From Planctomycetota bacterium (GTDB lineage Bacteria; Planctomycetota; Planctomycetia; Planctomycetales; Planctomycetaceae): a DNA stretch of 64,000 bases. The translations under genes and the position numbers were made by a program. This document shows positions 37,848 to 45,503 of this stretch, in pieces. The DNA lies in contig JAFEBS010000014.1 in the NCBI GenBank assembly GCA_018242525.1, positions 75,631 to 139,630 on the forward strand, given 5' to 3'. The notes beneath the pieces were generated by a model, which saw only the letters and a program-made list of their open reading frames with translations, was not told the DNA's origin and made no database searches. The stretch's first letter is position 1; the number at the start of each line of letters is the position of its first letter.

Positions 37848-37919
37848 GAGGTTACTCCAGCGAGTGGGACTGGGGTCGAATTTCAATTCGGGTGGACAGA
37901 TTTGGGCCGGCACAGATTC

Positions 37920-38315
37920 CTATTCGGTCGTGACCTGAATTCGCCGCGGCTCGGATTTGCGGAGTTGTGGCAGGACGACTTCCAACACTCCCTGATTCAG
38001 TTTTGCCGTGATTCGTTCGTGGTCAACCTCGTCGCTCAGAATGAACGACCGCAGGAAATGTCCCACAGCGTATTCCTGGTGGATCAGGCGGGCCTCGGAT
38101 GGGATGTCCGGTTGCACCTTGCCGTACAGAGTCAGCTTGTTGTCCTGGACTTGCAATTCCAGCGATTCCAGCGTCACGCCGGGCAAGTCTGCCAGCAGGA
38201 CGAGTCCCTCCGGCGTCTCGAAAATGTCGATGGGAGGTGTGTAGACCACGGGATCGACCTGCGGTCCCGCGTCTTCGTTTCCAGATCGACTTGCTTTCAC
38301 AATTTCGTTGGACAT
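37920..38315 (-). CDS. Hsp20/alpha-crystallin small heat-shock protein, second of a tandem trio
   Basis: A 131-residue protein from the ATG at 38315 (the longer reading to 38378 overlaps the previous gene). It has VVYTPPIDIFETPEGLVLLA, DLPGVTLESLELQVQDNKLT, YAVGHFLRSFILSDEVDHER and AKLNQGVLEVVLPQLRKSEP followed by RRIQV, an IxV-type C-terminal motif. Small heat-shock proteins hold unfolding proteins for later refolding. Forty-nine bases separate it from the first gene. Confidence 0.9.
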   Translation of the reverse strand: MSNEIVKASRSGNEDAGPQVDPVVYTPPIDIFETPEGLVLLADLPGVTLESLELQVQDNKLTLYGKVQPDIPSEARLIHQEYAVGHFLRSFILSDEVDHERITAKLNQGVLEVVLPQLRKSEPRRIQVTTE

Positions 38316-38364
38316 GTTCAATGCCTCAGTGTTGAAACCGACAACAAACCGCGGCGGAAACGCG

Positions 38365-38811
38365 TCAGAAATTCCCATCGCTGACAGGGATTTGCCGGGG
38401 CGTCGTAGCGGGGGCCTTGGGAAGTCGAACCTTCAGGATGCCGTTGGTGAATTCGGCGCTCATCTGGTCCTCCTGAATGCGCTCCGGCAACGTCAAGGAT
38501 CGCTGCCAGTCACCCCGCAACCGTTCCTGGCGCCGGTATCGATCATCCGGAACACCGTCGGCTCCGGTCCGTTTGCCCCGCAGTGTGAGGACTCCATCCG
38601 CGACCAGGACTTCCAGATCTTCAGGGCGAGTTCCCGGCAATTCCGCCGTCAGCAGCAGTCCGTCAGTTGTTTCATAGACATTGACGGGCGGGTACTCACG
38701 GCCGAATCGAATCCCGGAAAACGAGAGTGACACGCTGGCCAGCAGCCGGTCGACTTCTCGTTCCAGGTCCCGGAACGGATCCCAAGCCTGTCCCCAACGA
38801 AAGACTGGCAT
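38365..38811 (-). CDS. Hsp20/alpha-crystallin small heat-shock protein, first of a tandem trio
   Basis: A 148-residue member of the classical group: WDPFRDLEREVDRLLASVSL, YPPVNVYETTDGLLLTAELP, LEVLVADGVLTLRGKRTGAD, RYRRQERLRGDWQRSLTLPE and AEFTNGILKVRLPKAPATTP then RQIPV, the assembly IxV motif. A strong AGGAGGA ribosome site precedes the ATG. It leads a minus-strand operon of three Hsp20 genes. No CIRCE element was found upstream. Confidence 0.93.
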   Translation of the reverse strand: MPVFRWGQAWDPFRDLEREVDRLLASVSLSFSGIRFGREYPPVNVYETTDGLLLTAELPGTRPEDLEVLVADGVLTLRGKRTGADGVPDDRYRRQERLRGDWQRSLTLPERIQEDQMSAEFTNGILKVRLPKAPATTPRQIPVSDGNF

Positions 38812-39201
38812 GGCAAGATTCCTCCTACAGTTTCAAACCCATGGCTTTCATCCAGCTCTCGCGACCGGAATAAATTCATGGTACGGGACATTCCAAGCAA
38901 ACGTCATACCATGCCAGCAATTGTACACTTGTGAGCATTCCTGCCTGGCCGGTTTCACCGAAACCCCATGAATTCGCGGGATGTTACGTTCAATCCAATT
39001 CACTTTGGGCGACTCTCGTGGAGACTGCACGGATGACAGGATTCCTGCCGACCTTAAGTTCTGGGCGAGTTCTGCCATTGTGACAGGGATGGAATTTAAA
39101 CTTCTGCCGCCGCGACGGCAGGCAGTCTCCTGCGGATTCACCAAACTCAGTACGATAATCCGGCCTTGCTAACCCGTCGTTCTTCAGGGTGGGAGACTGA
39201 G
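38812..39201. other. Divergent promoter region between the Hsp20 operon and coaD
   Basis: This 390-base region serves both the Hsp20 operon (minus) and coaD (plus). I looked for the CIRCE palindrome (TTAGCACTC type) and did not find it. No strong heat-shock promoter could be named. No RNA gene or ORF with homology was seen. Confidence 0.4.
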
Positions 39202-39729
39202 ATGATGTCGATTTTGAGTTCGCGACACGCTGTGTATGTTGGCAGTTTTGACCCGCTGACATTGGGGCACGTCGACATCATTCGCCGGGCCGCCACCATC
39301 TTTGATCAATTGACCGTTGGAATTGGAATCAACCCCGATAAAAAGCCGCTGTTTTCACCTGAAGAACGGCTGTCGCTTGCCAGACAGATTCTGAAGCCGT
39401 TTGCGAATGTGGACATTCAATGCTTTCAGGGTCTGACGGTTGATTTCATTCGCCAGTGCGGTGCGCTGGTCCTGGTCCGTGGGGTTCGCACACTGTCGGA
39501 CATCGAAGCCGAGTTCACGATGACGCTGGCCAACAGGGCTCTGGATCCCGAGATCGACACTGTGTTTCTGATGGCCAGTGAAAAATACACGCACATTTCC
39601 AGCAGCTTGATCAAGCAGATTGCCCAGTTGGGCCAGCACAGCGCCGCGGCCAAGTTGCGTGACTTTATTCCCGCTGATGTGGTTGATCCGCTGCTGGCGA
39701 AGTACACGCGCGCCGACGCGGCGCGTTGA
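39202..39729 (+). CDS. coaD: Phosphopantetheine adenylyltransferase
   Basis: CoaD joins 4-phosphopantetheine and ATP to give dephospho-CoA. The 175-residue protein from the ATG at 39202 has VYVGSFDPLTLGHVDIIRRA with the nucleotidyltransferase TxGH-type site, VGIGINPDKKPLFSPEERL, LVLVRGVRTLSDIEAEFTMT and SSSLIKQIAQLGQ, the ISSS(L)IK motif. GGGAG lies upstream of the start. The TTG-initiated reading from 39166 is unlikely. It acts just before CoaE, encoded at 18502. Confidence 0.95.
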   Translation: MMSILSSRHAVYVGSFDPLTLGHVDIIRRAATIFDQLTVGIGINPDKKPLFSPEERLSLARQILKPFANVDIQCFQGLTVDFIRQCGALVLVRGVRTLSDIEAEFTMTLANRALDPEIDTVFLMASEKYTHISSSLIKQIAQLGQHSAAAKLRDFIPADVVDPLLAKYTRADAAR

Positions 39730-39919
39730 GTCCAAGGCAATGTCGGCAGTTTCTATGATCCATTCCTGGATCAGGCGTTTCCACCGGAAGACATCCGTCG
39801 TTGAAGACGGCGGCGGGAATCGTTCTACTGGATTCCCGGCGAGCGAGGTTCGCGGAACGAGCAGTGTGATCGCCTTGGTGTTACGCGCAAATTCGCATTA
39901 TCAGGGGAGGTTTGGACTC

Positions 39920-40516
39920 GTGGTTAAGACGGCATCCACCATGCTACCGCTGGGGACAGCAGCCCCGGCATTTGCGTTACCGAATGTTGATGGAAAGACG
40001 GTTTCACTGGCAGACTTCGCTTCGGCCAGAGGATTGCTCGTCATATTCATGTGCAATCATTGTCCCTTCGTTAAACATCTGCGGTCCGCGCTGGCGGAGT
40101 TCGGTCGCGAATGCCAGTCACGCGGTGTGGCCGTCGTGGCGATCAGTTCCAATGACGTTGGGTCGCATCCGGAGGACAGCCCGGAAAAAATGGCGGCAGA
40201 ACATCGCAGTGCCGGGTATTCCTTCCCGTATCTGTACGACGCCAGTCAATCAGTGGCCAAGGCTTACAAGGCTGCCTGCACACCGGATTTCTACCTGTTC
40301 GACGCAGATCAGACCCTGGTCTATCGCGGGCAGTTTGATTCGAGTCGACCGAGTAATGGTCAACCTGTCACCGGAACGGATCTGCGGGCCGCGGTGGATG
40401 CGTTGCTGGAAGGCCAGCCACCGCTGGCGACGCAGCGGCCCAGCATCGGTTGTAACATCAAATGGATTCGTGGCAGTGAGCCGGACTATTTCACCGGACA
40501 GGCCGCCAGCGACTGA
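39920..40516 (+). CDS. Thioredoxin-fold redox protein (peroxiredoxin-like)
   Basis: A 198-residue thioredoxin-like protein. A GTG at 39920 with AGGGGAGG nine bases upstream is the best start; the frame is open into coaD. The sequence has APAFALPNVDGKTVSLADFA, then VIFMCNHCPFVKH with the CxxC site CNHC, VAISSNDVGSHPEDSP and YDASQSVAKAYKAACTPDFY, DADQTLVYRGQFDSSRPS. This is the common AhpC/TSA-related thioredoxin family with a CxxC centre. It has no signal peptide, so it is probably cytoplasmic. Its stop overlaps the FIST gene start by one base (TGATG). Confidence 0.88.
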   Translation: MVKTASTMLPLGTAAPAFALPNVDGKTVSLADFASARGLLVIFMCNHCPFVKHLRSALAEFGRECQSRGVAVVAISSNDVGSHPEDSPEKMAAEHRSAGYSFPYLYDASQSVAKAYKAACTPDFYLFDADQTLVYRGQFDSSRPSNGQPVTGTDLRAAVDALLEGQPPLATQRPSIGCNIKWIRGSEPDYFTGQAASD

Positions 40517-41754
40517 TGTCTGATGACTGGCAAATGTGCCTCAGCGTGAATCACCAACGACAACAGCCACGGATCGGAGTCTTGATGCCGTTTGCCGCCG
40601 CCCTCTCGAACCGCCCCGCGTTGCAACCCGCTCTCGACGAAACCTGCCAGGCAATCGCCACGGCACTTGACGGACAACGTCCCGACCTGGCCTGTGTATT
40701 CGTGTCGCATCATTATTCCGCCCGATTTGACGAAATTGCCGATCAACTGCAGGCAACACTGGGAGCAAAAGCGCTGATCGGCTGTACGGGCGATTCGATC
40801 GCTGGCGGCAGCGTTGAATGCGAAGACGAGCCAGCGTTGTCGGTCTGGTGCGCCGTGCTTCCCGGAGCCACTCTGACAACATTTCAACTGACATTTGAAC
40901 AGACGCCGGATGGATTACTCTGCTCGGGATTGCCGGACGACCTGGGAGAAAACCTGGCCGACACCCGGGCAGTCTTGTTTCTGGGCGATCCGTATTCGTC
41001 GTTACCACAATCCGTCATTGACCTGCTGGCGGGTGAATTGCCCGGCGTGCCCGTCGTCGGGGGAATGGCCAGCGGCGGAGGACCTGGTGAAAACCGGCTG
41101 TTCCTGTACGACCAGATGATTGAGTCCGGGGCGGTCGGAGTCGTCATTCGGGGAGGACCACGGGTCCGCACGATTGTTTCGCAAGGTTGCCGTCCCATCG
41201 GCAGCACGTTTGTCGTCACCAAAGCCGACCGCAACATCATCTATGAACTCGGCGGAATCCCTCCGCTGGAACGGTTGCAAAAGCTCTATCCGGACCTGCC
41301 CCCGCGCGATCAGCAACTGGTCGAAAACGGAGTCCACCTGGGGGTCGCCATGAACGAATACCAGGACTCGTTTCAACGCGGCGATTTCCTGATCGTCAAT
41401 GTCCATGGTGCCGACCGCACGACGGGAGCACTCTCGACCGGTGGCCTGATGCGGGTCGGTCAGACGGTCCAGTTTCATATCCGGGATGCAGATACCGCCG
41501 ACGAGGATCTGCGGCACCTGCTGCAACGGGGGCAATCGATTCCATGCAGTCAGCGGGCCGCCTTGTTGTTCAGTTGTAATGGGCGCGGCAGCCGCATGTT
41601 TTCGGTGTTGAATCATGATGCGGCAGCCATCCAGGAACTGCTGGGTCCCCTGCCACTGGCCGGTTTCTTCGCGCAGGGGGAACTGGGGCCGGTTGGCGGA
41701 AAGAATTACATTCATGGCTTCACGGCCAGCATTGTGTTGTTTGAAGAGGATTAG
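40516..41754 (+). CDS. FIST domain protein (FIST N and FIST C)
   Basis: A 412-residue stand-alone FIST protein. The FIST N domain covers roughly 18-215 (CVFVSHHYSARFDEIADQLQ, LIGCTGDSIAGGSVE, VPVVGGMASGGG). The FIST C domain runs from 225 to the end (FVVTKADRNIIYELGGIPPL, NEYQDSFQRGDFLIVNVHGA, LLFSCNGRGSRMF, LAGFFAQGELGPVGGKNYIH). FIST domains are small-ligand sensor domains, usually linked to signalling proteins; the ligand is unknown. No output domain is fused. The start overlaps the previous stop by one base, so it is translationally coupled to the thioredoxin-like protein. Confidence 0.9.
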   Translation: MSDDWQMCLSVNHQRQQPRIGVLMPFAAALSNRPALQPALDETCQAIATALDGQRPDLACVFVSHHYSARFDEIADQLQATLGAKALIGCTGDSIAGGSVECEDEPALSVWCAVLPGATLTTFQLTFEQTPDGLLCSGLPDDLGENLADTRAVLFLGDPYSSLPQSVIDLLAGELPGVPVVGGMASGGGPGENRLFLYDQMIESGAVGVVIRGGPRVRTIVSQGCRPIGSTFVVTKADRNIIYELGGIPPLERLQKLYPDLPPRDQQLVENGVHLGVAMNEYQDSFQRGDFLIVNVHGADRTTGALSTGGLMRVGQTVQFHIRDADTADEDLRHLLQRGQSIPCSQRAALLFSCNGRGSRMFSVLNHDAAAIQELLGPLPLAGFFAQGELGPVGGKNYIHGFTASIVLFEED

Positions 41755-41756
41755 CA

Positions 41757-41856
41757 GGCTTAGCCCAACAAATGGGGTCAGACCCCCGCCACAGATATCC
41801 GATATGAGCGGAAACCACAGCGGGAGGGGGTCAGACCCCATTTGTTGGGCTAAGCC
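41757..41856. repeat. 100-bp palindromic repeat, second complete copy
   Basis: Perfect 31-base arms at 41757-41787 (beginning GGCTTAGCCCAACAAATGGG) and 41826-41856 enclose a 38-base centre. The length and arm pattern match the copy at 30175-30274, but most variable positions in one arm are matched by changes in the other. It begins 3 bases after the FIST stop codon and ends 46 bases before ribF. Confidence 0.87.
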
Positions 41857-41901
41857 GGATTGGCAGCCCCCTTTTGCAACGGGGTGTTAGCGGGACTCAG
41901 C

Positions 41902-42819
41902 ATGATCGTGGTGCGTAATTGGGAATCGATTGAGTCTCTGCAGGGGGGCTATGCATCGATCGGAAATTTCGACGGTGTCCATCGTGGTCATCAGGCCATG
42001 TTGAATGTGCTGACCAGTCGGGCCCGAACGGACAATGTTCCTGCGGTGGCAGTCACTTTTGACCCGCATCCGATCGCCTTGCTGAAGCCCGACGCCGCTC
42101 CCCCGGCCTTGACGACGATTGAACACCGAGCCGATTTGCTGGGCCGCTACGGCGTGGATGTCACGCTGGTCCTGCCGACCGATCGCAGCCTGCTGGCGCT
42201 GACCGCCGAAGAGTTCTTCGAGACGATCGTGCGGGGGCGACTGCAGGCCCGCGGACTCGTGGAAGGCCCCAATTTCTTCTTCGGTAAAAACCGATCGGGC
42301 AACATCACAGTCCTGAGGTCCCTGTGTGGCAGTCACGGACTCTCGTTTGACGTCGCCCCCCCGGTGACGGTGGATGAGCAACTGGTCTCGTCCAGCGTCA
42401 TCCGGTCCCTGCTGGAAGCGGGTGATGTGGCTCATGCGGTGCGGTTGCTGGGACACCAATATCGGCTCAGTGGCAGTGTGGGTCAGGGAGTCCAACGCGG
42501 CCGAACTCTGGGCTTTCCCACTGCGAATCTGGCGGACGTCACAACGCTGGTCCCCGCCAACGGGGTCTACGCCGGGTGGGCGACGGTCGACCAGTCCCGG
42601 CATCGGGCGGCGATTCACATCGGACCAAATCCCACCTTTGGCGAAGGATCCCGCAAGATCGAAGTGCATCTGCTGGACTACAGCGACGATTTATACGATC
42701 GTACGCTGCATGTCGATTTCGTGGACCGCGTCCGCGACGTTCGCCGGTTCGCCGACGTCGACGAACTGCGCCGTCAATTGCAGCAGGATATTGAAACCGT
42801 GCGCGTCATGACGTCGTAG
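41902..42819 (+). CDS. ribF: Bifunctional riboflavin kinase/FAD synthetase
   Basis: RibF turns riboflavin into FMN and then FAD. The 305-residue protein from the ATG at 41902 has the FAD synthetase half (YASIGNFDGVHRGHQAML, VTFDPHPIALLKP, RADLLGRYGVDVTLVLP, GPNFFFGKNRSGNI) and the flavokinase half (GSVGQGVQRGRTLGFPTANL, NGVYAGWATVD, HIGPNPTFGEG, KIEVHLLDYSDDLYDRTLHV). Its 100-bp repeat neighbour separates it from the FIST gene, so it may have its own promoter. It converges on the sulfatase. Confidence 0.95.
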   Translation: MIVVRNWESIESLQGGYASIGNFDGVHRGHQAMLNVLTSRARTDNVPAVAVTFDPHPIALLKPDAAPPALTTIEHRADLLGRYGVDVTLVLPTDRSLLALTAEEFFETIVRGRLQARGLVEGPNFFFGKNRSGNITVLRSLCGSHGLSFDVAPPVTVDEQLVSSSVIRSLLEAGDVAHAVRLLGHQYRLSGSVGQGVQRGRTLGFPTANLADVTTLVPANGVYAGWATVDQSRHRAAIHIGPNPTFGEGSRKIEVHLLDYSDDLYDRTLHVDFVDRVRDVRRFADVDELRRQLQQDIETVRVMTS

Positions 42820-42863
42820 CAATCCGTCCAGGACAACACAGCAGCGACGACGCGACCGCCGGA

Positions 42864-44543
42864 CTATTTCGATTTGACCGGCCAGGATTCCACGTTGCTG
42901 CGTCTGGCATACGCTTCGTACATCGCAACGAGTTGCCGGACTCGATCCGGTTCCTGCTGAGCGAGGTTGTGAGCTTCGACGCGGTCGGTCGCCATGTCGT
43001 AAAGTTCCCAAGGTTGATTGTGTTTGGCGACCAGCTTCCAGTTCTTGTGACGGACGGCGCGGTTGCCTTCGTGTTCCCAGAAGAGGGCTTCGCGGTCGAG
43101 TTCCTGATTCTGAAAGACCGGTCGCAGACTGCGGCCGGCCAGTGGAGTTGCGTCCTGGGGATACGTTGCACCCGCAAGATCGGCGCACGTGGCCGCGATG
43201 TCAATCAAGTGACCGGGCTGTTGACGCAATTCCCCTTTGGCCGTGATTCCCGCTGGCCAGTGCACGATCAGGGGAGTACTGATTCCTCCCTCATGGACCC
43301 AATGCTTGTATTCGCGAAACGGAGTGTTGCTGACATTGGCCCAGCCCTTCCCGTAGGCGACATAAGTGTCGGCCGGGCCGGGCATCACGTGGACTCCCAT
43401 GCGAATTGGATAACCGTCCCGCGTCTGGCCGGGAACGCTGCCGGCCAGCGCAAAATCCGTCGGCTTCATTGGGGGAAAGGTGGGTTTGTCCGGTCGCGCG
43501 ATGTCTGGATGATTCTTGTTGCCGGATCGTCCCATCGGTTCCGCGCAGCCGCCATTGTCCTGCAGAAAGAAGATCAGCGTCTGGTCGAGTTGACAAGACG
43601 ACTTTAATTGCCGGACGATCTTGCCGATCCCCTGGTCCATGCGGTCGACCATCGCCGCATAGACTTCCATTCCGGCGGCTTCCCAGGCCTGGTCCTTGAC
43701 GTTCGCCCAATCCCCTGCTCCCGGTGACATCGTCTGTCGGGAATCGATCAGGCCCAGCGATGCGGCCTTTTGAAATCTTGCCTGTCGAATCGGTTCGTAA
43801 CCCGCAGCGTACTTCCCCCGGTATCGGGCGATATCCTCGGGCAGAGCGTGCATCGGCCAATGGGCCGCGGTGAAGGCGACGTACAGAAAGAAGGGATTGT
43901 CGGCGTGCCACTGCAGATGGTCCGTGATGAACTTTGTCGCATGATCAGAAATGGCGTCCGTGTAGTAATAGGTCTGCGGCTGATAATCCGAATCAGCGGC
44001 GGGTGAAATCATCGTGTTGTCCCGCACCAGCGACGATGGATCAAAGAAGCTGCCGGCTCCGTGGATGGTTCCATAATAGCGATCGAAACCGCGCTGCAGC
44101 GGCCAGTTGAATTTCGGCCCGTCGGCAGCGGCATGACGGGTGACATGCCACTTTCCGACGGCGTAATTGCGATAGCCGGCCGGCTTCAACACCTCGGCAA
44201 TCGTGCGGCACGAAGCGTTCAGGTTCCCTGTGTAACCGGGACGCTTCAAGTCTTCCATCATGTGTCCGACGCCCGCCTGGTGCGGGTACAAACCTGTCAA
44301 CAGGCTGGCGCGAGTCGGACAGCACCGGGCGGTATTGTAGAACTGAGTGAAACGCAACCCGTTCGCGGCAAGCGCATCCAGGTTCGGTGTGGAAATCTCG
44401 CCGCCGTAACAGCCCAGATCCGAAAAGCCCATGTCGTCCGACAGAATGACGATGATATTGGGCCGGTCTGCGGAGACGGCCGACTGAACGACGATCCCGT
44501 AGCTGATGAGGACCGTGACGCAGAAGACGATTGTAGGTCGCAT
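42864..44543 (-). CDS. Exported arylsulfatase-type sulfatase
   Basis: A 559-residue sulfatase from the ATG at 44543, with a signal peptide (SAVSA-DR near residue 25). Metal ligands Asp36-Asp37 lie in IIVILSDDMGFSDLGCYGG. The formylglycine cysteine is Cys74 in the CCPTRASLLTG motif (C-x-P-x-R). Other landmarks are TLIFFLQDNGGCAEP and the C-terminal NWKLVAKHNQPWELYDMATD. Planctomycetes hold many sulfatases for sulfated polysaccharides; the substrate is unknown. It stands alone on the minus strand with no carbohydrate genes beside it. A maturase is needed for Cys74, either FGE or anSME, elsewhere. Confidence 0.93.
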   Translation of the reverse strand: MRPTIVFCVTVLISYGIVVQSAVSADRPNIIVILSDDMGFSDLGCYGGEISTPNLDALAANGLRFTQFYNTARCCPTRASLLTGLYPHQAGVGHMMEDLKRPGYTGNLNASCRTIAEVLKPAGYRNYAVGKWHVTRHAAADGPKFNWPLQRGFDRYYGTIHGAGSFFDPSSLVRDNTMISPAADSDYQPQTYYYTDAISDHATKFITDHLQWHADNPFFLYVAFTAAHWPMHALPEDIARYRGKYAAGYEPIRQARFQKAASLGLIDSRQTMSPGAGDWANVKDQAWEAAGMEVYAAMVDRMDQGIGKIVRQLKSSCQLDQTLIFFLQDNGGCAEPMGRSGNKNHPDIARPDKPTFPPMKPTDFALAGSVPGQTRDGYPIRMGVHVMPGPADTYVAYGKGWANVSNTPFREYKHWVHEGGISTPLIVHWPAGITAKGELRQQPGHLIDIAATCADLAGATYPQDATPLAGRSLRPVFQNQELDREALFWEHEGNRAVRHKNWKLVAKHNQPWELYDMATDRVEAHNLAQQEPDRVRQLVAMYEAYARRSNVESWPVKSK

Positions 44544-44940
44544 GAGCCTCTTTCCAAGTTTCCGCAGGTGCTGCTCGGGCCGACGTGAGTTCACAGATCT
44601 TAGCATCGATCCAGACGGTCTGGCGACTGTATGCCGCATGAAATGACGCTTACGCCACAGACTGTACAACCCTGTGCGCCGACAATATTGCTCCGCCGCT
44701 TGTAGCCTGCGTTTTGTGGACAGGGTGACAGGTTCTCCGAATTCAATGGAAAAGCTTTCGCTTGCAAAATGTCAACGGTGGAAGAATTCGTGCGAACATT
44801 TTCCTGCCCTCACGCGTCTATTGAGTAATGACGAAGGCGTTCATCGCCGTCGCCCCATGGATTCAGGAAGAACCAACTTCAAAGGTTGTGCGGATCATGA
44901 TGTTTTCACGGCTGATGCTAATTTGTGATCAGAGCGAATC
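44544..44940. other. Divergent region between the sulfatase and the tRNA/EF-Tu cassette
   Basis: About 400 bases with no supported gene; short overlapping frames only. It should hold a promoter for the sulfatase (minus strand) and one for the plus-strand cassette. No consensus promoter could be named with confidence. Confidence 0.35.
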
Positions 44941-45060
44941 GGGGCCGTTCGCCGAATCGGCGAACGTCCCGTTTCACCTGCGCACGTGACATCGGCCCTA
45001 AGCCTCCGCGAGCTTTCAATAAGCCCGATGTCACGCAAAGGACACCGGGCTTTCTCTTTT
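44941..45060 (+). promoter_or_regulatory. Leader of the tRNA/EF-Tu cassette with mutually exclusive hairpins
   Basis: A palindromic hairpin GTTCGCCG..CGGCGAAC with outer GGG/CCC pairs lies at 44941-44970. CGTGACATCGG (44985-44995) pairs perfectly with CCGATGTCACG (45025-45035). AAGCCCG (45021-45027) pairs with CGGGCTT (45046-45052), which is followed by TCTCTTTT, giving a terminator. The last two pairs share bases 45025-45027, so only one can form. This is the usual layout of a transcription attenuator, placed just before the first tRNA-like gene at 45065. What switches it cannot be seen. Confidence 0.55.
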
Positions 45061-45064
45061 GTTT

Positions 45065-45136
45065 GGGCTGGTCGCGGAGACATTGCAGGGTCTGGCTGAA
45101 GACCACGAGTGAAGGACTCGAACGCCTTCCAGCCCA
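45065..45136 (+). tRNA. Degenerate tRNA-like gene, anticodon ambiguous
   Basis: A perfect 7-bp acceptor stem (GGGCTGG at 45065-45071 with CCAGCCC at 45129-45135) and A73. The T loop is CTCGAAC (C at position 54 in place of T) on a 4-bp stem with one mismatch. The anticodon stem GGTCT/AGACC has only a 6-base loop (GGCTGA), or a 4-bp stem with an 8-base loop. A 3-bp D stem (GCG/TGC) is possible. The anticodon cannot be assigned (CUG or GCU by different registers). It folds like a tRNA but is too irregular to call functional in decoding. Confidence 0.5.
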
Positions 45137-45193
45137 CATTCCACAATCGTTCCGGGCGGTTCCGGATGACGGAGATCGTGCATACATCGACAA

Positions 45194-45266
45194 GGCCCGT
45201 TCGACTTCTGGTGAGGTTACCTGCCCTTCAAGCAGGCGAGGTTGGGTTCGAATCCCACACGGGTCA
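45194..45266 (+). tRNA. tRNA-like gene, apparent anticodon UUC (Glu), with C33
   Basis: The acceptor stem GGCCCGT/ACGGGTC has 7 bp including one G-U. The anticodon stem CCTGC/GCAGG is perfect with the 7-base loop CCTTCAA, giving anticodon UUC and purine 37. The T loop is TTCGAAT on a stem with one mismatch. The D loop contains the GG pair. Position 33 is C, where almost all tRNAs have U. The discriminator is A. CCA is not encoded. Bacterial tRNA-Glu identity would normally include G73, so charging with Glu is not sure. Confidence 0.65.
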
Positions 45267-45318
45267 ATGCAGCAATTCAGCAGGAATCAGGGGAACGGCA
45301 TCCACTTCGGTTATTTTC

Positions 45319-45389
45319 GGTCCCGTGGTCAAACGGCACGACACCAGCTCGACATGCTGGCGACGATGGTTCGACTCCATCCGGGATCA
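45319..45389 (+). tRNA. tRNA-like gene, apparent anticodon GAC (Val), with C33
   Basis: A cleanly folding 71-base tRNA: acceptor GGTCCCG/CGGGATC (7 bp with one G-U), D stem GTC/GAC, anticodon stem CCAGC/GCTGG with loop TCGACAT (anticodon GAC), 4-base variable loop, T stem GATGG/CCATC and T loop TTCGACT, A73. Position 33 is C. The D and anticodon arms are very like those of the tRNA-Ala-like gene at 46730 (TGGTC, then GGCACGA and ACCAGC in both), suggesting duplication within the cassette. CCA is not encoded. Confidence 0.72.
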
Positions 45390-45394
45390 ATGTT

Positions 45395-45458
45395 GGTTCT
45401 TTGGACTCTGGCGTTACTTGTCGTACGAAAAGATCTCACGATTGAGTCCGAAGGAACC
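45395..45458 (+). ncRNA. Possible degenerate tRNA or leader hairpin upstream of the EF-Tu paralogue
   Basis: GGTTCTT (45395-45401) pairs with AAGGAACC in tRNA acceptor style, and GGACTC/GAGTCC continues the same stem inward to about 14 bp with one bulge. The inner part has TCGTACGA and a short CTC/GAG stem, but no standard T loop. At 64 bases it is either a collapsed tRNA or a plain leader hairpin 45 bases before the EF-Tu start. Confidence 0.35.
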
Positions 45459-45503
45459 TGTCACCGCGATGGTCTCGCATTCGGGAGGCCAGGAGTTCTT
45501 CTC

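Noticed and set aside
38812..39201. CIRCE element for heat-shock control
   Set aside because: No TTAGCACTC/GAGTGCTAA-like inverted repeat was found in the upstream region of the Hsp20 operon.
44925..45503. N-terminal extension of the EF-Tu frame to 584 residues
   Set aside because: The extra 193 codons run through tRNA-like genes and have no homology; the ATG at 45504 has a good ribosome site and matches EF-Tu starts.
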